A model generated the notes under the pieces. The model worked only from the letters and a program-made list of their open reading frames with translations. It was not told where the DNA came from and did not search any database. A DNA stretch of 33,795 bases, taken from the NCBI GenBank assembly GCA_002692855.1, contig NZMJ01000012.1, forward strand, positions 96,710-130,504. The letters run 5' to 3'. This DNA is from Maricaulis sp. Its GTDB lineage: Bacteria; Pseudomonadota; Alphaproteobacteria; Caulobacterales; Maricaulaceae. Positions 16,576 to 24,474 of the stretch are shown one piece after another; position 1 is the stretch's first letter, and each line of letters begins with the position of its first letter. Made by a program: the position numbers and the translations under genes.

Positions 16576-17997
16576 TTGACCGAATTCAAAAATCTCGGCC
16601 TGGCCGATCCGATTCTGCGTGCCGTTGACGCGGAAGGTTACACGGAAGCCACGCCGATCCAGTCGAAAGTCATCCCCGCCATGCTGGCAGGCCATGACAT
16701 TCTCGGCACCGCCCAGACGGGTACCGGCAAGACGGCCGCTTTCGTGCTGCCGCTGCTGCACCGCATTGCCGAAGACCGCGTCCCGGCGCAGCCCAAGGGT
16801 TGCACCGCGCTGATCCTCGCGCCGACCCGCGAACTGGCTGCCCAGATCGTCGACTCCATCCGGACCTATGGCCGTCACACCCGTCCCACGACCGCAATCA
16901 TCATTGGCGGGGCCAAGGCGGGCCAGCAGATCCGCGCCATGGCGAAGGGTGTCGACATTCTCGTCGCCACACCGGGCCGCCTGATCGACCTGATGGGTTC
17001 TGGAGCCGTACGTATCGGAGGCTGCTCGACCGTCGTGCTCGACGAAGCCGACCAGATGCTCGATCTCGGCTTCATGCCGGCGATCAAGCGGATTCTCGCG
17101 GCGATGCCGCGCGAGCGCCAGACCGTGCTGCTCTCGGCCACCATGCCCAAGCAGATCCGCGCCCTCGCCAATGAATTCCTGACCTCGCCGGAATCGATCG
17201 CCGTGGCCCCGGCCTCGCGCCCGATCGAGAAGATCGACCAGTCCGTGATCCATGTGGATCGCGGCGGCAAGGCCGGCCAGCTCGTCGCCATCCTGCGCGG
17301 TGAGGACGTGGACCGTTCGATCGTCTTCACGCGCACCAAGCGCGGCGCGGACAAGGTATGCCGCACCCTGCAGGCAGCAGGTATCGACGCCGCGGCCATC
17401 CACGGCAACAAAAGCCAGAACCAGCGCGAGCGCACCTTGAAGGCCTTCCGGGCCGGAACGGTCCGCGTCCTCGTGGCGACGGACATCGCGGCGCGTGGCA
17501 TCGACATTGACGACGTGTCTCACGTCATCAATTTCGAGCTGCCGAACGTGCCCGAATCCTATGTCCACCGCATTGGTCGTACGGCCCGCGCCGGGCGCAC
17601 CGGCATCGCCGTGTCCCTGTGTGACGGGTCCGAACGAGCTTTCCTGAAGGACATCGAGAAGGTGATCGGGGCTTCGGTTCCGGTCCGCCAGCGCGAGCCC
17701 CAGCCCGAAGGCATGCCGGCTCCGGCGCTGATCGCCCAGATGGACCGTGAGGCCGATCGTCTCGAGCGTGCCAATCCGCGCCCGCAGCACAATCGCGGCC
17801 CGCAGCGCGGTCCGCGCCCGGGCAAGAAGCCCCAGCGCGCCCACGGTGACAATCGTCCCGACCCGCGCAAGCGGGAAACCGACGAGGATGCGCTGGCCCG
17901 CCTGCTGGTCGAAGGCGATCAGGCACCGAACAAGCACAAGCGTCCGCGCCGCCGCCGGTTCAAGTCGGGTGGCCAGAAAGTCCAGAACGCGCGCTAG
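16576..17997 (+). CDS. DEAD-box ATP-dependent RNA helicase, RhlE-like
   Basis: 473 residues with all helicase motifs: Q motif ATPIQ, Walker A AQTGTGKT (46-53), PTREL, TPGR, DEAD (156-159), SAT (187-189), SIVFTRTKRGAD, VATDIAARGIDI and HRIGRTARAGRTG. A basic, disordered tail from about residue 385 onward (rich in Arg, Pro, Lys) is typical of RhlE-like members and aids RNA binding. The start is a TTG codon. It yields the usual family N-terminus (MTEFKNLGL), and no ATG or GTG lies in frame between it and the upstream stop at 16513. A stem-loop precedes the gene. It probably acts in ribosome assembly or RNA decay, especially in the cold; that is family knowledge, not shown here. Confidence 0.95.
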   Translation: MTEFKNLGLADPILRAVDAEGYTEATPIQSKVIPAMLAGHDILGTAQTGTGKTAAFVLPLLHRIAEDRVPAQPKGCTALILAPTRELAAQIVDSIRTYGRHTRPTTAIIIGGAKAGQQIRAMAKGVDILVATPGRLIDLMGSGAVRIGGCSTVVLDEADQMLDLGFMPAIKRILAAMPRERQTVLLSATMPKQIRALANEFLTSPESIAVAPASRPIEKIDQSVIHVDRGGKAGQLVAILRGEDVDRSIVFTRTKRGADKVCRTLQAAGIDAAAIHGNKSQNQRERTLKAFRAGTVRVLVATDIAARGIDIDDVSHVINFELPNVPESYVHRIGRTARAGRTGIAVSLCDGSERAFLKDIEKVIGASVPVRQREPQPEGMPAPALIAQMDREADRLERANPRPQHNRGPQRGPRPGKKPQRAHGDNRPDPRKRETDEDALARLLVEGDQAPNKHKRPRRRRFKSGGQKVQNAR

Positions 17998-18031
17998 GGC
18001 GTTCTTTCACGCCTGACCGATGACCGTGCTA

Positions 18032-18062
18032 GTCTCTCTCCCCTGTTGAGGGGGAGAGAGAC
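18032..18062 (+). promoter_or_regulatory. Perfect hairpin sequestering the Shine-Dalgarno of the VWA gene
   Basis: GTCTCTCTCCCC (18032-18043) and GGGGAGAGAGAC (18051-18062) are exact reverse complements, 12 base pairs, with a seven-base loop. The ribosome-binding GGGGGAG at 18050-18056 lies almost wholly inside the right arm, seven bases before the ATG at 18064. The stem would also sit 35 bases after the helicase stop and could protect that transcript's 3' end. The arms resemble the central hairpin of the repeat at 3763-3875. Confidence 0.65.
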
Positions 18063-18063
18063 A

Positions 18064-19632
18064 ATGCGGCACACCTTCTTGGCCGGCGTGACCGGCTGCC
18101 TGATGGCTTCGGCGGCGATAGCCCAGACCGAGTCCATTCCCGTCGACCATGGTGTCGATGCCTGTCCTGCCTTCGATCTCATCCAGCAGCGCATTCTCGA
18201 AGTGACGCGCGGAACCGTGCAGCCGGGCTCCGATATCGTTGCGCCAGAGGGCGACGCGCCCGTCGCGGTCGAATTCATCCTCGACGCGAGCGGATCGATG
18301 GGCGCGCAGTCGGGCGGGCGGCAGAAGATGCAGATTGCCCTCGAGGCGTTCGAGGCCGCGCTGGGCGAGCTTCAGCACACCACGGTAATCGCGTCGCTTC
18401 GTGCCTATGGGTTCGACACCTCTCTGGCCCACACCGCCGAGGCGTCCTGCCCCAATACCGAAATGGTCTACGGCTTTGTCGGCGGGGATGGCATCTTCGA
18501 TCTCGGCGAGGCGGCGCGTGATCTCGTCCCCTATGGCTACACGCCCATTGCGGCCAGCCTCGAAGCCGCGGCAGGTGATCTTGTAGGCATCATGGCCCGC
18601 GAACGCCTGATCGTCCTGATTTCCGACGGCGAGGAGACGTGCGGCGGTGATCCGGTCGCGACGGCCGCCGGCCTTTCCGCGAGGGGAGTGAACCTGTCGA
18701 CCTATGTGGTCGGCTTTGACCTCGACAACACCCAGGCCGAACAGATGCGCGCCATCGCTGAGGCCGGAGGCGGACGCTATCTTGATGCCCCTGACGGCGA
18801 AGCGCTGGCCGAGGCGATGCGCGAGGCGGTGGGCATGACGGTGCGCCGGTCGGAACGAACCTTGATGCGGTGCTCCAACCCGGTCCAGGGCGGTCTCACG
18901 CCCGAGGGCGCCGTGCTGATCGAGCCGGGAATCTACACCGTCGGCGAGCTGCTCGATGTCGGCGAGTATCGCTATTTCCGGGTCGGGACGCAGGAAGGCG
19001 AGCTGGGCGTGGTCCGCGGCCTGCTGCAAAGCTATGCCTATGTTGGTGAACCCGGAGACCTCGCGGAATCACCGGCTGCCCTGGGCGCCATGACGATCCG
19101 GATGCTGGACCCGGAAGGCGAGCGGGCGGGGTCCGGCTATCCGCGCATCCGCAACCTGCCGGGCGAGTCCACGGCGGGATATTACGCGGATACGGACGGG
19201 CACGGCTTCATCTTCGCGATCGGTGACAACTACGAAACGGTGACGCCCGAAACCCTGTTCGAAGTGTCGATCGAGCCTGCCCATGATGGCGAGGGCGGTG
19301 ACAATGACGCAGATCCGGACGGTGAATACCCGGCACTGACACCCGCCGGGTCGGCAACCGGCCATCTCGGACACGATGACCTGGCAGATATCTGGCGGAT
19401 CGAAACCGATGCGCCGGTGTCGGTGCGGGTCGCGCTCGACAATACCGACATGCGGTTCAACATCACGGTCCATGATGCCGCGTCCGGGCGGCGCATCGAC
19501 CGCCCGCGTCCTGACAGTGCCGACTTCACCTTCGAGGTGGAAACGGATGCACCTGTCCTGGTCCGGATCGAAACCGCCGAGCCGCGTCTAGCGCCGAAAT
19601 ATTCCGCCTACTCGATCAGCGTGGCCGACTAG
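18064..19632 (+). CDS. Secreted von Willebrand factor A-domain protein
   Basis: 522 residues from the ATG at 18064, which gives a proper signal peptide (residues 1-20, FLAGVTGCLMASAAIA). A TTG six codons upstream lies in the loop of a hairpin and is rejected. The VWA domain spans about 66-275. The MIDAS metal site is D74-A-S76-G-S78, completed by T160 (GYTPIA) and D188 (LISDGEET). Residues 290-522 form a beta-rich region with repeated acidic strands, possibly one or two jelly-roll or pre-peptidase-like domains (APVSVRVALDNTDMRFNITV and a second copy-like ending). Probably a periplasmic or surface binding protein; the partner is unknown. Its stop shares a CTAG with convergent mltF. Confidence 0.88.
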   Translation: MRHTFLAGVTGCLMASAAIAQTESIPVDHGVDACPAFDLIQQRILEVTRGTVQPGSDIVAPEGDAPVAVEFILDASGSMGAQSGGRQKMQIALEAFEAALGELQHTTVIASLRAYGFDTSLAHTAEASCPNTEMVYGFVGGDGIFDLGEAARDLVPYGYTPIAASLEAAAGDLVGIMARERLIVLISDGEETCGGDPVATAAGLSARGVNLSTYVVGFDLDNTQAEQMRAIAEAGGGRYLDAPDGEALAEAMREAVGMTVRRSERTLMRCSNPVQGGLTPEGAVLIEPGIYTVGELLDVGEYRYFRVGTQEGELGVVRGLLQSYAYVGEPGDLAESPAALGAMTIRMLDPEGERAGSGYPRIRNLPGESTAGYYADTDGHGFIFAIGDNYETVTPETLFEVSIEPAHDGEGGDNDADPDGEYPALTPAGSATGHLGHDDLADIWRIETDAPVSVRVALDNTDMRFNITVHDAASGRRIDRPRPDSADFTFEVETDAPVLVRIETAEPRLAPKYSAYSISVAD

Positions 19633-21038
19633 CCCGTGCGGCGTTGCAGGTCGAGATTGGCCTGAAGCAGGGCGTGGTAAAGCCGGATATTGCGAACATA
19701 GCGGACAGGCTCATGGCCGCGCGCATAACCATGCCGGACGGTGGAGTAGAATTCCTCCTGCGTCAGCAGGGGCAGCATTTCGCGAACGTCGCGCCAGTCG
19801 TCGGGGTCGCGGCCGGTCCGGCGCGCCAGCCGCCTGGCATCCTGCAGGTGGCCGTAGCCGACATTATAGGCCGCCAGCGCCATGTAGAGGCGGTCGTCCC
19901 CGCTGACCCCTTCCGGCAGGCGCTGGTACATGCGCTCGAGATAGAGTGCGCCGCCGCGAATGGATTCTTCCGGGTCCGTGCGATCCCTGACGCCAAGTTC
20001 ACGCGCCGTCACCTGGGTCAGCATCATCACGCCGCGTACGCCTGTGGGGCTGACGGCATCCTCGTCCCAGTGGGATTCCTGGTAGCCCTGTGCGGCCAGC
20101 AGCAGCCAGCCGAACGGACGCGAGCGGGCGGCGCTCTGGAAGATCGGACGCAGCGGCGGCAAGCGGCGCGATACCCGCCGGATGAAGGTTGTCACCTCGA
20201 CATAGTCAAACTCGTCGACATGGCCGTACCAGCGCTCGTCAAGCTCGGCGAGATATCCTGACCGATGCGCATCGGCGAACCAGGCATCCAGCCAGGTGCC
20301 GAAGGCGCTGGCTTCGTCGGCCTCGGCCAGCGGGCGCGGCAGCGCCCAGGCAAAGGATTGTTCCTCGCCCAGACTCATCGGAACCGACAATTCGGGATGG
20401 CGCAGTCGCGCCACGGCGATGACGTTGGAATCGGCCACCGTGCAGTCAAACCGGCCACGGGACACGGCATCAATCAGCGGCAGGGCCGAGGGGGCAGGAC
20501 GCGAGCGCCAGGTCAGGCCGGGGACCTCATCGCGCAACGCTTCCAGCGTTTCGGCGTGGCTTGATCCGGCGACCACGCCCAGTTCCAGTCCGGCCAGGTC
20601 GGCAGGCTCGCGGATACGGCCCGCATCGCGATTGCACACCAATTGCTCGCGCACGGTCTTGTAGACCGGACCGAAGTCCAGCCTTTCCCGGCGCGCTTCG
20701 GTGACCGTGATCCCGGCGGCTGCAAGGTCACCCTCGCCATTGGCGATGGCCTCCAGGACGCTCTCGATATCCTCATGGACTTCATAGCGGACTTCGACGT
20801 CGAGCGCCTCGGCTGCCGCGCGCGTCAGGTCCACTTCATAGCCGGCGGCGTTTCCGGCATTGCCTTCCCAGCTCGTCGGGCCCTCGGTCGTCAGGACGAC
20901 CAGCTCGCCGGATTCGCGAATCTCGTCGAGGCTTCGCGCCGAAAGGATGTCGCGTTCAGCGCGCTCCGACTCCGCACACCCGGCCAGCGCGGCAATCGCG
21001 ATGGCAGCGAGGGTACAAAGTGGGGGGCGCGAAAACAT
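19629..21038 (-). CDS. mltF: Membrane-bound lytic murein transglycosylase F-like lipoprotein
   Basis: 469 residues from the ATG at 21038. That start gives a lipoprotein signal with lipobox LAGC (lipidated C21). A longer GTG start at 21098 would place 20 extra polar residues before it. Residues 30-270 form a solute-binding protein family 3 domain (SGELVVLTTEGPTSWEG, AAGYEVDLTRAAAEAL). Residues 305-450 form the SLT lysozyme-like domain with catalytic E321 in QGYQESHWD, then the GVRGVMMLT and ALAAYNVGYGHLQDA motifs. MltF cleaves peptidoglycan glycan strands to anhydromuropeptides at the outer membrane. The AAAGGAG motif is 17 bases from this ATG, longer than ideal, so the start is not certain. 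Confidence 0.92.
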   Translation of the reverse strand: MFSRPPLCTLAAIAIAALAGCAESERAERDILSARSLDEIRESGELVVLTTEGPTSWEGNAGNAAGYEVDLTRAAAEALDVEVRYEVHEDIESVLEAIANGEGDLAAAGITVTEARRERLDFGPVYKTVREQLVCNRDAGRIREPADLAGLELGVVAGSSHAETLEALRDEVPGLTWRSRPAPSALPLIDAVSRGRFDCTVADSNVIAVARLRHPELSVPMSLGEEQSFAWALPRPLAEADEASAFGTWLDAWFADAHRSGYLAELDERWYGHVDEFDYVEVTTFIRRVSRRLPPLRPIFQSAARSRPFGWLLLAAQGYQESHWDEDAVSPTGVRGVMMLTQVTARELGVRDRTDPEESIRGGALYLERMYQRLPEGVSGDDRLYMALAAYNVGYGHLQDARRLARRTGRDPDDWRDVREMLPLLTQEEFYSTVRHGYARGHEPVRYVRNIRLYHALLQANLDLQRRTG

Positions 21039-21123
21039 GATGGCTCGGGCAAACTCCTTTCGGTTCCTGTTAAACCCGTGAAACCGGAGATTGTTCACCG
21101 CAAACCGGGAATCGTTGGTGCCG

Positions 21124-22464
21124 TCAGCCGCCGGAGAGCTTCAATTCCCGGTCGGCTCGCTCGCGCAATTCCTCGGAGATATCGGGCAGGAAATCCGCTC
21201 CGGCCCGTTCCTCGGCGATACGCCATGTCCGGGCCGCCAATTCCCTGTCTCCGCTGTGCCGGGCGCTCAGGGCGGCATGAAACAGGGCGCGCCAGACCAT
21301 GTCGGCCTCGACCGCGCAGACCGAAGGGGCAATCTGCAACTTGGCGCAGCACAGGCGGAAGGACGACATGAACCAGTGATGCGCGTCCACACGGCGGCGC
21401 TCATGAACCAGGTAGAGGATACCCCGCAGATAGCTCAGCGAAGGCTCGCTCGCCCGGAACTTGGCCAGAAACGCATCATAGTCCGCAAAATTGATGTCCT
21501 GCGGCGCCATGCGGATCTCTATGTCGCGGTCGAGGCTTGATGCGGCCTCCCACTGGGCCTGCTCGATCAGGCTGCGATAGAGCCGGCATTGAAGCACCGT
21601 GCTCACCGGTTCGCGCGGTGTATCGGTTTCGAGCGCCGATTGCAGATACTGCGTCGTCAGCGCGCCGGGCGATATCTCGGGAAAGGAGAAGGGCACGCGC
21701 GCCGCATAGGCCATCTGGGTCACGCCCGACTCGATCACGACGACGTGCGGAAACCCGGCCTGCCGCAATGCCGCTTCGAATGCCGCCGCGCTGTAGAGGA
21801 AGACGTGCGCGCCGGGCGAAATGACGGCGAGCTTTTCGTTCCGTGTGTGCGCTTCGGTCACGGCCGCCGCTCGCGGCGTCGTCAGTGCCAGCATCCCGTC
21901 AGGGGCGAGATAGGCCGACAGCGTCTCAAGGAAGGCGCCCGGATCGGAGACGTGCTCGATCACTTCCGACGCAAAGATCACGTCGAACGGGCGGCTGAGT
22001 TCCGGGGGCGTCCGGGCACCGGGCGGGCCTGACAGCACGTCCGGAAGGACCGGAACACCCAACAGATCGCGGCCCGCCCGCCCGTAATGGGCCGGCTCGA
22101 TGCCGACGACGTCGCATCCGGCCAGCCGCCGGACGATGTCCAGCGAGAATCCGAATCCGCACCCGACATCAAGATACCGCTTTGCTCCGGTCGCCATGAC
22201 CGCCGGCATGACGGCCTTGGTGATGTCATGGATCGAGCAATTCATCTCGACATAGTCGCGCAGCTCGGTCTCGCTGCCGGCGTGCGCCGTATAATCCTTG
22301 TCGGGCTGCGGCCACATCGTGACGCTGCCGCACCGGTCGCAGGCCAGCAGCGAAATTCCGCCGGTGTCGAGCCCGGGCTCGACCGGAGAAAGATGTTCGC
22401 CCGGTGCGTGGCAGGCCGCACACTGCGCGGGGTGATCGTCTGGAATATCTTGACCTGCGGACAT
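21124..22464 (-). CDS. Class I SAM-dependent methyltransferase with N-terminal zinc ribbon
   Basis: 446 residues in three parts. Residues 12-50 hold a four-cysteine zinc-ribbon (C15, C18, C42, C45; CAAC...CDRC). Residues 75-240 are a class I methyltransferase with SAM motif I LDVGCGFGFS (98-107), GIEP for the acidic second strand, and VIFASEVIEHVSDPG for the post-motif region. This arrangement is seen in methyltransferases acting on sugars or polyketide-like substrates (C-methyltransferase relatives), with the zinc ribbon at the front. The last 190 residues are helical with TPR-like character and no motif that I know. The substrate is unknown; a surface-glycan target is possible but only a guess. 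Confidence 0.85.
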   Translation of the reverse strand: MSAGQDIPDDHPAQCAACHAPGEHLSPVEPGLDTGGISLLACDRCGSVTMWPQPDKDYTAHAGSETELRDYVEMNCSIHDITKAVMPAVMATGAKRYLDVGCGFGFSLDIVRRLAGCDVVGIEPAHYGRAGRDLLGVPVLPDVLSGPPGARTPPELSRPFDVIFASEVIEHVSDPGAFLETLSAYLAPDGMLALTTPRAAAVTEAHTRNEKLAVISPGAHVFLYSAAAFEAALRQAGFPHVVVIESGVTQMAYAARVPFSFPEISPGALTTQYLQSALETDTPREPVSTVLQCRLYRSLIEQAQWEAASSLDRDIEIRMAPQDINFADYDAFLAKFRASEPSLSYLRGILYLVHERRRVDAHHWFMSSFRLCCAKLQIAPSVCAVEADMVWRALFHAALSARHSGDRELAARTWRIAEERAGADFLPDISEELRERADRELKLSGG

Positions 22465-22590
22465 GCCTACCCGCTAGGCAGAAATGGCGGCACGGGCAAG
22501 GGGAATGACGGATCAGCGCCGGATCACGCGGTTTGCGCGGTCCGTCTCAGGCGATCCGTCTGCGGGGAAATTCGCCGAAGCGAAAACCAA

Positions 22591-22677
22591 TGGTGCCCAG
22601 GAGAGGACTCGAACCTCCACTTCCTTTCGGAAACCAGCACCTGAAGCTGGCGCGTCTACCAGTTCCGCCACCTGGGC
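22591..22677 (-). tRNA. tRNA-Leu (anticodon CAG)
   Basis: The minus strand reads GCCCAGG at the 5' end, pairing with CCTGGGC at the 3' end, and is followed by an encoded A-CCA. The anticodon stem CCAGC/GCTGG encloses the loop TTCAGGT, giving anticodon CAG. A long variable arm (TTTCCGAAAGGAA) marks a class II tRNA, and the T-arm GGTTCGAGTCC is intact. The 87-base length includes CCA. It reads CUG codons, abundant in this GC-rich genome. Confidence 0.97.
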
Positions 22678-22744
22678 AGGTGTTGGAGGCGGGCGGAATA
22701 CTCTGCCCGCGGGCGCGCTGTCAACGCGCCAATCAGCGTTCCGC

Positions 22745-23050
22745 TCAATCCGTGTCTTTTTTCCTCACCTTGCGGGCGATGGCGGCCGCGTCCTCGGCGC
22801 CGCGCCGGACATGGACGAGGTCGCTGGGCTCCGCCCAGGACGGCCTCAGCGAGTCCGAGGCGAGGATGACCGCGCCATAATCGCCCATCGCTTCCAGGGC
22901 GGCGCGGTTGAACAGGCGCTGCGAGGCGGCATCGTCCTGGAACAAATGCTTGGCCGGCGGGTCGCGAAAGACCGGTACCGCGTCCTCGACCGGGCTGCGC
23001 GCTGGCAGAGCGGGTTCTTCGCGTTCATGGCGAAACCGTTTGCGTCTCAT
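22745..23050 (-). CDS. Small basic/charged protein of unknown function, coupled to the Ntn-hydrolase-like gene
   Basis: 101 residues, highly charged. The N-terminal third is Arg/Glu/Pro-rich (MRRKRFRHEREEPALPAR) and probably disordered. The centre (LFNRAALEAMGDYGAVILASDSLRP) may form a helix-strand unit. The C-terminus is helical and basic (DAAAIARKVRKK). No signal peptide and no known domain are visible. Its ATG overlaps the stop of the 412-aa upstream gene by four bases (ATGA), which argues strongly that it is translated and functionally linked to that protein. It could be an adaptor, regulator or substrate tag, but nothing in the sequence decides this. Confidence 0.68.
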   Translation of the reverse strand: MRRKRFRHEREEPALPARSPVEDAVPVFRDPPAKHLFQDDAASQRLFNRAALEAMGDYGAVILASDSLRPSWAEPSDLVHVRRGAEDAAAIARKVRKKDTD

Positions 23051-24285
23051 TCCTCGATCCTCCCCTGCGGGTGCGGGCTCTTAACATAGGGCGGTTCGGA
23101 CAATCCGTCGCCGGTTGCCTTGCGCTTGATCCACTTGAAGCCCTCGCGCTTGGTGATCACGGCGACATCGACCGGGCCGCCGACGCCTTCGGGCCCCAGG
23201 CTCATGCGCATCTTCACGCTCGTCAGATGGACCAGCGATTCGGCGAGCCAGGCCATTTCATCGGGCGGCATGCCCTGCAAGGTGGCCGCGAACGGCCCCA
23301 GATGCATGTCGCGGATATAGTCGCGCAGATAGTCGAGGAAGTGCCGGATCAGATCGTCCGACACCGACACATTCTCCGCCGACATCCGGTTCGCCGCCGC
23401 CTCGCTGGGCGCCAGGTCGCGGATCACGCGCTCGCCATTGAGGCGGATGAGGTCCCGGAACACGGTCAGCGCATAGTCGAGAAAGTGCGGATCGACCCCG
23501 TGCACCATCGAGATCATCACGTTGCGCACCGCAAAGGGCAGCACGTCGGCCGGGTGGTCGGTCGTGATCTCGCTTTCGGTGCGCACCGAGACGGCCAGTC
23601 TTCCGGCGAAAATCCCGTCGCTCTCCATGTTGACGAGGGACGGGAAGGTTTCGCGGGTGCCGAACCCTGAAATCACCACGCCGGAGCGCGCCACGGTTTC
23701 GATGTCGGCCCGGATCAGCAGGTGTAAAAGCCGCCGCAGCTGGCCGCGCATCGGCTTGTCCAGCTTCTCGCCGATCTGGTCGGCGAGCATCGATTCGAAC
23801 CGCTGGATCATCTCGGGATAGGCGCGGGCGAACTCGTCCTCGGTGATGTCCTCCAGGGCCGGGTGGACCTTTCGCGCCTCGACATCGCGGATTAGCGGTT
23901 CGAGCGAGCGATTGACCAGCGCGCTGGCCTCGATTGCCTTCAGGAAGGGGGCAGTCTTTGTCAGTGCCGCCAGCTCGGTGTCACGCTGGGAGAAGGTTTG
24001 GAAATTGCGCGCATAGGCGAAGAAGTCCCGCGCCCATTGATGAACCCCGTCGCGCGCCGGTGCGCCGTGCGTCTCGCGGAATTCCTTGATGATCACTTCC
24101 CACGGAACGCGCATGAATTCCGCATTGCCGTAGATCATCACCCCGACCGGATGATCGCGCGACAGCGCGAACAGCTTGTCGACACTGTCATAACTCTTGA
24201 CCGTCAGGCCCGAGCCGAACATCGCCTTGGAATCGGCAGCCATCGCCGCCGCCTGCTTGTTCAGAAGCGCGACCTCGGCCGTCAT
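23047..24285 (-). CDS. Proteasome-like Ntn-hydrolase family protein with large helical insert (uncharacterised)
   Basis: 412 residues. The N-terminus reads M-T-A-E-V-A, so removal of Met would expose Thr. Counting that Thr as 1, an Asp falls at 17 (AMAADSKAM) and a Lys at 36 (SVDKLFALS). This is the Thr/Asp/Lys pattern of proteasome beta and HslV subunits, where the residues are T1, D17 and K33. The next strand, VGVMIYGNAEF, matches the glycine-containing strand that forms the oxyanion region. A roughly 300-residue mostly helical part follows. Another pair of strands at 368-389 (starting VGGPVDVAVI) could close the sandwich. No AAA+ partner gene is adjacent, but a small overlapping gene follows. 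The function is unknown; the call is from motif matching only. Confidence 0.7.
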   Translation of the reverse strand: MTAEVALLNKQAAAMAADSKAMFGSGLTVKSYDSVDKLFALSRDHPVGVMIYGNAEFMRVPWEVIIKEFRETHGAPARDGVHQWARDFFAYARNFQTFSQRDTELAALTKTAPFLKAIEASALVNRSLEPLIRDVEARKVHPALEDITEDEFARAYPEMIQRFESMLADQIGEKLDKPMRGQLRRLLHLLIRADIETVARSGVVISGFGTRETFPSLVNMESDGIFAGRLAVSVRTESEITTDHPADVLPFAVRNVMISMVHGVDPHFLDYALTVFRDLIRLNGERVIRDLAPSEAAANRMSAENVSVSDDLIRHFLDYLRDYIRDMHLGPFAATLQGMPPDEMAWLAESLVHLTSVKMRMSLGPEGVGGPVDVAVITKREGFKWIKRKATGDGLSEPPYVKSPHPQGRIEE

Positions 24286-24474
24286 GACTCACACATCCGC
24301 AATTCCCCCCCGTCTGGCGTTAACCATTAGCAAGCCACTGGCCGGGAGTGGAGTCGCTTCGCGTCTGCGGGGAAGTGAACGGGGCAGGACGGCGGAACGC
24401 AGCGCCGCATGGACAGGCGCGGCGAATTTTGGTCTATGCCAGTCACGCTGTGCGTCCTGCCCGGGAGAAACAAT

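Noticed and set aside
16507..17937. Minus-strand open frame of 476 codons opposite the DEAD-box helicase
   Set aside because: It mirrors the helicase coding frame, has no domain content, and the helicase motifs on the plus strand are complete.
18046..18063. TTG start giving six extra residues on the VWA protein
   Set aside because: It lies in the loop of the hairpin with no ribosome-binding site before it. The ATG at 18064 has a Shine-Dalgarno and starts a clean signal peptide.
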